Position numbers and translations under genes: made by a program
The notes under the pieces: model-generated
What the model saw: the letters and a program-made list of their open reading frames with translations, nothing else
Told to the model about the DNA's origin: nothing
The model's database searches: none
In this document: piece by piece, positions 61,012 through 64,000 of the stretch
Layout: each line of letters opens with the position of its first letter
Position numbering within the stretch: the first letter of the stretch is position 1
NCBI RefSeq assembly: GCF_049801055.1
Contig: NZ_JBNAGF010000007.1
Span: forward strand, 124,001 to 188,000
Direction: 5' to 3'
From: JBNAGF01 sp049801055
Lineage (GTDB): Bacteria > Pseudomonadota > Alphaproteobacteria > Rhodobacterales > Rhodobacteraceae
Length of the DNA: 64,000 nucleotides

Positions 61012-62748
61012 TCAGAGGCCCTCACGGTGGGTGAAACGGCCATCCATGATCGTTCCCAAGACTTTGATGTTCGAGATTTCCCCTGGGATGACCTGAGTAA
61101 TGTCCTGATCAGGAACGACGAGGTCCGCGTATTTCCCGACTGTCATAGAGCCGATCTTGTCCTCCATCCGCTGTTGGGCCGCCGGATAGATCGTGACCGC
61201 TTTGAGGGACTCCTCCAGAGACGCCGGTTTGCGTGACAACGGGAAGGGCTTGGACTCTTCGTTGAGCGGATCCTGCAATGTCATGGCGATCTCGACATTT
61301 AGAAGCGGGCCGATCAGATCAATTGGAGAAGACGGGACGTCGGAGGAGATCGACACGTTGTGGCCAAGGGCTATCCGTGAAGAGTAGCGGGCAAAAGTGG
61401 CTTCGACCCGAGCCCGGCCCAACAGATCGGGCGCGTTCACGTCCTGGGTTTCCCAGTCGACACTGAAGATGGGGGTGGTGTTCACCATGATCTCGTTTCC
61501 GATGACCGTCTCGTGATCCAGATCGGACACCCAGAAATAGTGGTGCAGCAGGTTGTTCGGCACGTCATAGCCAGCTTCGCGGGCCGTCATAATGGCATTC
61601 ACCACGTTTCGAACCGTCTGCGAGCCGTCCACATGGGTGCCGACAGGCAACCCGGCCATGTTGGCTTGCAGGTAGACCGAGGTGATCATCGATCCCTCAA
61701 TGGCAGCGCCTCCGAATGTGCCGTCGGTATAGGGTTCCATCATCCAGGTGGTCTGCGAACTCCAGTTGCCCTCGGGGTGAATCTTGATTTCCCAAATTCG
61801 CAACATGCCGCTGTCATATTGTTCGCGCAGATCCAGCGTATGCCCGACGATTTCATCTGCCCGTGCGTTTGGGTCCTTGAACCCGGTTGCCACGAATGTG
61901 CGGATCGACAGGTCGCCCTTCTTTTCAAGCTCGTGCAGATGCGCCATCACCAGCTTCTCGTCCTCTTTCACAAGCGACAGATCGGTGACGGTCGGCATTG
62001 CCAGGAGAGGCACGTGAACGGCGGTGATGCCGGTCTTGACCGCCTGATCGTAGAGCCGCTTCTGAATGTCGGGGATTTCTCCGGCCGGGTCCCATGCGCC
62101 TGCGCTGCGGAAGGCGGAAGCCAATTGGAACTCGATCCCGATCCCGGTCTGCTTGCCACCAGCATCACGCTGCCAGAACATCACGCCAGGCACCTGGTCG
62201 GATTCATCAGGATCGACCTTCCCGGCGTCGAATGCCTTGGAGTTCATCCAGACGTCATGAATGGTGAAATCGAGGATAAAGGCGGGACGGTCAGGAACAA
62301 CAGACTCAAGGTCTTCTTTGGTCGGCCAGCCGCCAAAGGACACCTGATCAAAACCATAGCCTAGGATCAGTTCCTCATCCGGGTTCGCGTCTGCGTAGTC
62401 CTTGATGGTCGCCAGGGCCTCTTCCAGCGTATCGACGCCAAAAAGGCTGATACCGCGCGAAGTCCAGTCGGAGGCAACAATGTGATCGTGGCCTGACGCG
62501 AAGCCCGGCAAGAGGGAATCGCCCCCGAGATCGAAGACTTCGGTGTTGTCCCCCACCATCGCCTCGGCGTCCGCCACATCACCGACATAGGTGATCTTGT
62601 TTCCGGTCACGGCCACTGCTTCGGCGGTTGGGGTGGTTTCGTCCACGGTCAGAACTCTGGCAGTCGTGAAAACTATGTCAGCGCTTTGTGCAAAGGCTGA
62701 GTTCGCTACCAGAAAGGTCGCCGCCAAGAAACTTGAGAACCGAGTCAT
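61012..62748 (-). CDS. Secreted YtcJ-like amidohydrolase (Amidohydro_3)
   Basis: 578 residues with a signal peptide (MTRFSSFLAATFLVANSAFA). The mature part starts DIVFTTARVLTVDETTPTAE and has the metal-dependent hydrolase pattern: a GFASGHDHIVASD site (HxH-like, here HDH), GTHVDGSQTVRNVVNAIMTA, HHYFWVSDLDHETV and the C-terminal GKYADLVVPDQDITQVIPGE. YtcJ-type enzymes cut amides or carbamates of unknown substrates. Most are cytosolic, so export is notable. A homologue begins on the right and is cut by the window end. Confidence 0.85.
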   Translation of the reverse strand: MTRFSSFLAATFLVANSAFAQSADIVFTTARVLTVDETTPTAEAVAVTGNKITYVGDVADAEAMVGDNTEVFDLGGDSLLPGFASGHDHIVASDWTSRGISLFGVDTLEEALATIKDYADANPDEELILGYGFDQVSFGGWPTKEDLESVVPDRPAFILDFTIHDVWMNSKAFDAGKVDPDESDQVPGVMFWQRDAGGKQTGIGIEFQLASAFRSAGAWDPAGEIPDIQKRLYDQAVKTGITAVHVPLLAMPTVTDLSLVKEDEKLVMAHLHELEKKGDLSIRTFVATGFKDPNARADEIVGHTLDLREQYDSGMLRIWEIKIHPEGNWSSQTTWMMEPYTDGTFGGAAIEGSMITSVYLQANMAGLPVGTHVDGSQTVRNVVNAIMTAREAGYDVPNNLLHHYFWVSDLDHETVIGNEIMVNTTPIFSVDWETQDVNAPDLLGRARVEATFARYSSRIALGHNVSISSDVPSSPIDLIGPLLNVEIAMTLQDPLNEESKPFPLSRKPASLEESLKAVTIYPAAQQRMEDKIGSMTVGKYADLVVPDQDITQVIPGEISNIKVLGTIMDGRFTHREGL

Positions 62749-63344
62749 TGTCCGCTCTAAAAAACTGCCACCAAAGTAAGATCGGAGAGGCTATCGTCTA
62801 CTCAATTTGTGCTCACCCGCCACGGCAATTGGGTAGTGGCTTGGATAGGGCGAATTTGCCTGACAATGGAACACAAAAAAGTCAGCGTTTAGCGCGATCT
62901 CGAGTTTCCGATTTTTAAAAGTTGCAAGTGAAGACAATGGCGGCTTCGCCCGCAACTCGATCAAAGCCGTTTTTTGCGGGACTCTGCTCTGGGCCATCGC
63001 CCACCAGCCCCGGAGATCACCATCCCAATGGGTCAAAGGCCAATGTTGCTCCAAAAAATCAACTTGGACCAGTCAGATCAGGCTACTCAGCAGTACCAGC
63101 GTACCGCCATAGGCATGATCCCAGGAGGGATACGATGTCTCTTGAATGGATTCCTGCGCTTCGCGGGCCCCTCAATCATGTTCGCGTGATCGATCGCCAG
63201 AAATGCGCAAATTGCGCATCGGTCCCACTGATCGCAGCATCGATCTCAATTCAGGCGAAACGGCCGGTCATCTCTATCAATCGCAAGACGGTGAAAAACA
63301 GCCGTTTTGGATCACGCAAAAGCGTGAGGCTTGCGACGCATACG
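62749..63344. other. Gap between the two amidohydrolase genes
   Basis: About 600 bases with reading frames in several phases but no signal peptide, ribosome site or family match. It may hold a decayed gene or insertion remnant. The promoter of the 62748 gene is expected at its left end. Confidence 0.45.
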
Positions 63345-64000
63345 TCATTCAACGCTGGTTGCCTGATACATCGCGTGAAGAAACTGATGCGCCGTCACAG
63401 GATCGCTCACGAAGGGAGATCGTCGAATTTCACCCTTTCTTGTCTCGTCGCCGATCTCGTAGATCACCAAATCTTCCTTGATGGTCGAAATCACACTGAG
63501 CTCGTCAAGTTTCTCCGGGTCAACAGCCGTCGGGTCGTCGGAGAGAATGACGAAATCGGCCAGTTTGCCAATCTCGATTGAACCTTTGTCCTGTTCTTCG
63601 AAATGTTGCCAAGCGGGCCAGATTGTCAACGATTTCAACGCTGTCATGACGTCGACCCGGTGCCGGGGCCCAAGGATGTCTCCCGACCGCGTGCGGCGAG
63701 TTACGGTGGCGTCAAGAATTCGCATGCTGTTCGGAAACGCAACTGGGGCGTCGTGATGCGACCCGAACATCATCCCTCTTTCGATCAGCCAGCCAGTTGG
63801 TGAAATGTTCTCGGCATTGATTGGACCCACTGTGTGATCTCGGTGCCAGTCACCCCAGTAAAACGTGTGCATAGGAAACAACGACAAGAACACACCCATC
63901 CGGCGGTAGGCATCGACTTGGTCTTCGCGCAGGAACTGACCGTGGATCAGGACAGGCCGGTTTCCGGGGTCACCATACGTTTCCTGTGCAGCCTCGATTG
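63345..64000 (-). CDS. YtcJ-like amidohydrolase, C-terminal part (5' end outside window)
   Basis: The minus-strand frame is open from the right edge to 63345, 217 residues. It contains IEAAQETYGDPGNRPVLIHG, DAYRRMGVFLSLFPMHTFYW, GMMFGSHHDAPVAFPNSMRI and the C-terminal GSIEIGKLADFVILSDDPTA, all of the Amidohydro_3 family. It resembles the protein at 61012-62748 in order of motifs (GKYADLVV versus GKLADFVI), so the two are likely tandem paralogues. The true start is to the right of the window. Confidence 0.85.
   Translation of the reverse strand, partial: IEAAQETYGDPGNRPVLIHGQFLREDQVDAYRRMGVFLSLFPMHTFYWGDWHRDHTVGPINAENISPTGWLIERGMMFGSHHDAPVAFPNSMRILDATVTRRTRSGDILGPRHRVDVMTALKSLTIWPAWQHFEEQDKGSIEIGKLADFVILSDDPTAVDPEKLDELSVISTIKEDLVIYEIGDETRKGEIRRSPFVSDPVTAHQFLHAMYQATSVE

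Noticed and set aside
62922..63581. Plus-strand frame in the gap between the two amidohydrolases
   Set aside because: Its second half runs opposite the C-terminal part of the right-hand amidohydrolase, and the first half has no family features or ribosome site.

Overview
The window looks like a chromosomal segment of a Roseobacter-group alphaproteobacterium (Rhodobacterales). It is GC-rich, uses 5-aminolevulinate synthase (the C4 route to heme), and carries nir, nor and nos clusters in the order and gene content usual for that family. No nitrate reductase is present. Within about 32 kb (8.4-40.2 kb) it encodes everything needed to reduce nitrite to N2: cytochrome cd1 nitrite reductase, heme d1 biosynthesis, cNOR and its accessory proteins, and clade I N2O reductase.

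Layout. 0-4.2 kb: two divergent thiamine-diphosphate enzymes of the acetolactate synthase family, a DUF302 protein between them, and a THUMP/RlmL-like RNA methyltransferase. 4.2-8.4 kb: a FIST protein, a PAS hybrid histidine kinase and a LuxR-type response regulator, resembling the NO-sensing NosP/NahK module. 8.4-11.2 kb: nnrS with two small ORFs, flanked by decayed copies of a nirH-nirJ junction and of a norCBQ segment. 11.2-22.5 kb, minus strand: nirS, a multiheme NapC/NirT-type cytochrome fused to a C-terminal domain, a cupredoxin, then nirE-C-F-DL-G-H-J-N. 22.9-28.4 kb, plus strand: norCBQDEF. 28.4-31.1 kb: a DUF4202 protein and a Dnr/NnrR-type regulator, divergent from hemA. 31.2-40.2 kb: a Cys-rich small protein and nosRZDFYLX. 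Six near-palindromes of the form TTGAC-N4-GTYAW lie upstream of nnrS, nirE, nirS, norC, hemA/dnr and the nos operon. They tie the whole block into one Fnr/Dnr-type regulon.

40.46 kb: tRNA-Thr, followed by a degraded accessory island (40.6-47.0 kb). The island holds an integrase N-terminal fragment, two truncated IS transposases of one family in opposite orientation, an IS110 fragment, and between the IS copies a TetR regulator with a DUF1254/DUF1214-OmpA fusion protein.

47.0-60.9 kb: an amine or polyamine catabolic locus. It has a Pot-type ABC importer, an acetylpolyamine amidohydrolase, an ArgE-like deacylase, a trimethylamine/dimethylglycine dehydrogenase-like flavoprotein, an aldehyde dehydrogenase, a DUF1028 protein, a RidA protein, a LysR regulator and a divergent flavin monooxygenase. 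The motif TTAGG-N5-CCTAA (a LysR-type T-N11-A palindrome) occurs upstream of the importer operon and twice in the RidA/monooxygenase promoter, with a one-mismatch copy before the flavoprotein. This suggests one LysR regulon for an amine pathway I cannot assign to a known substrate. 61.0-64.0 kb: two amidohydrolases of the YtcJ type, the second cut by the window end.
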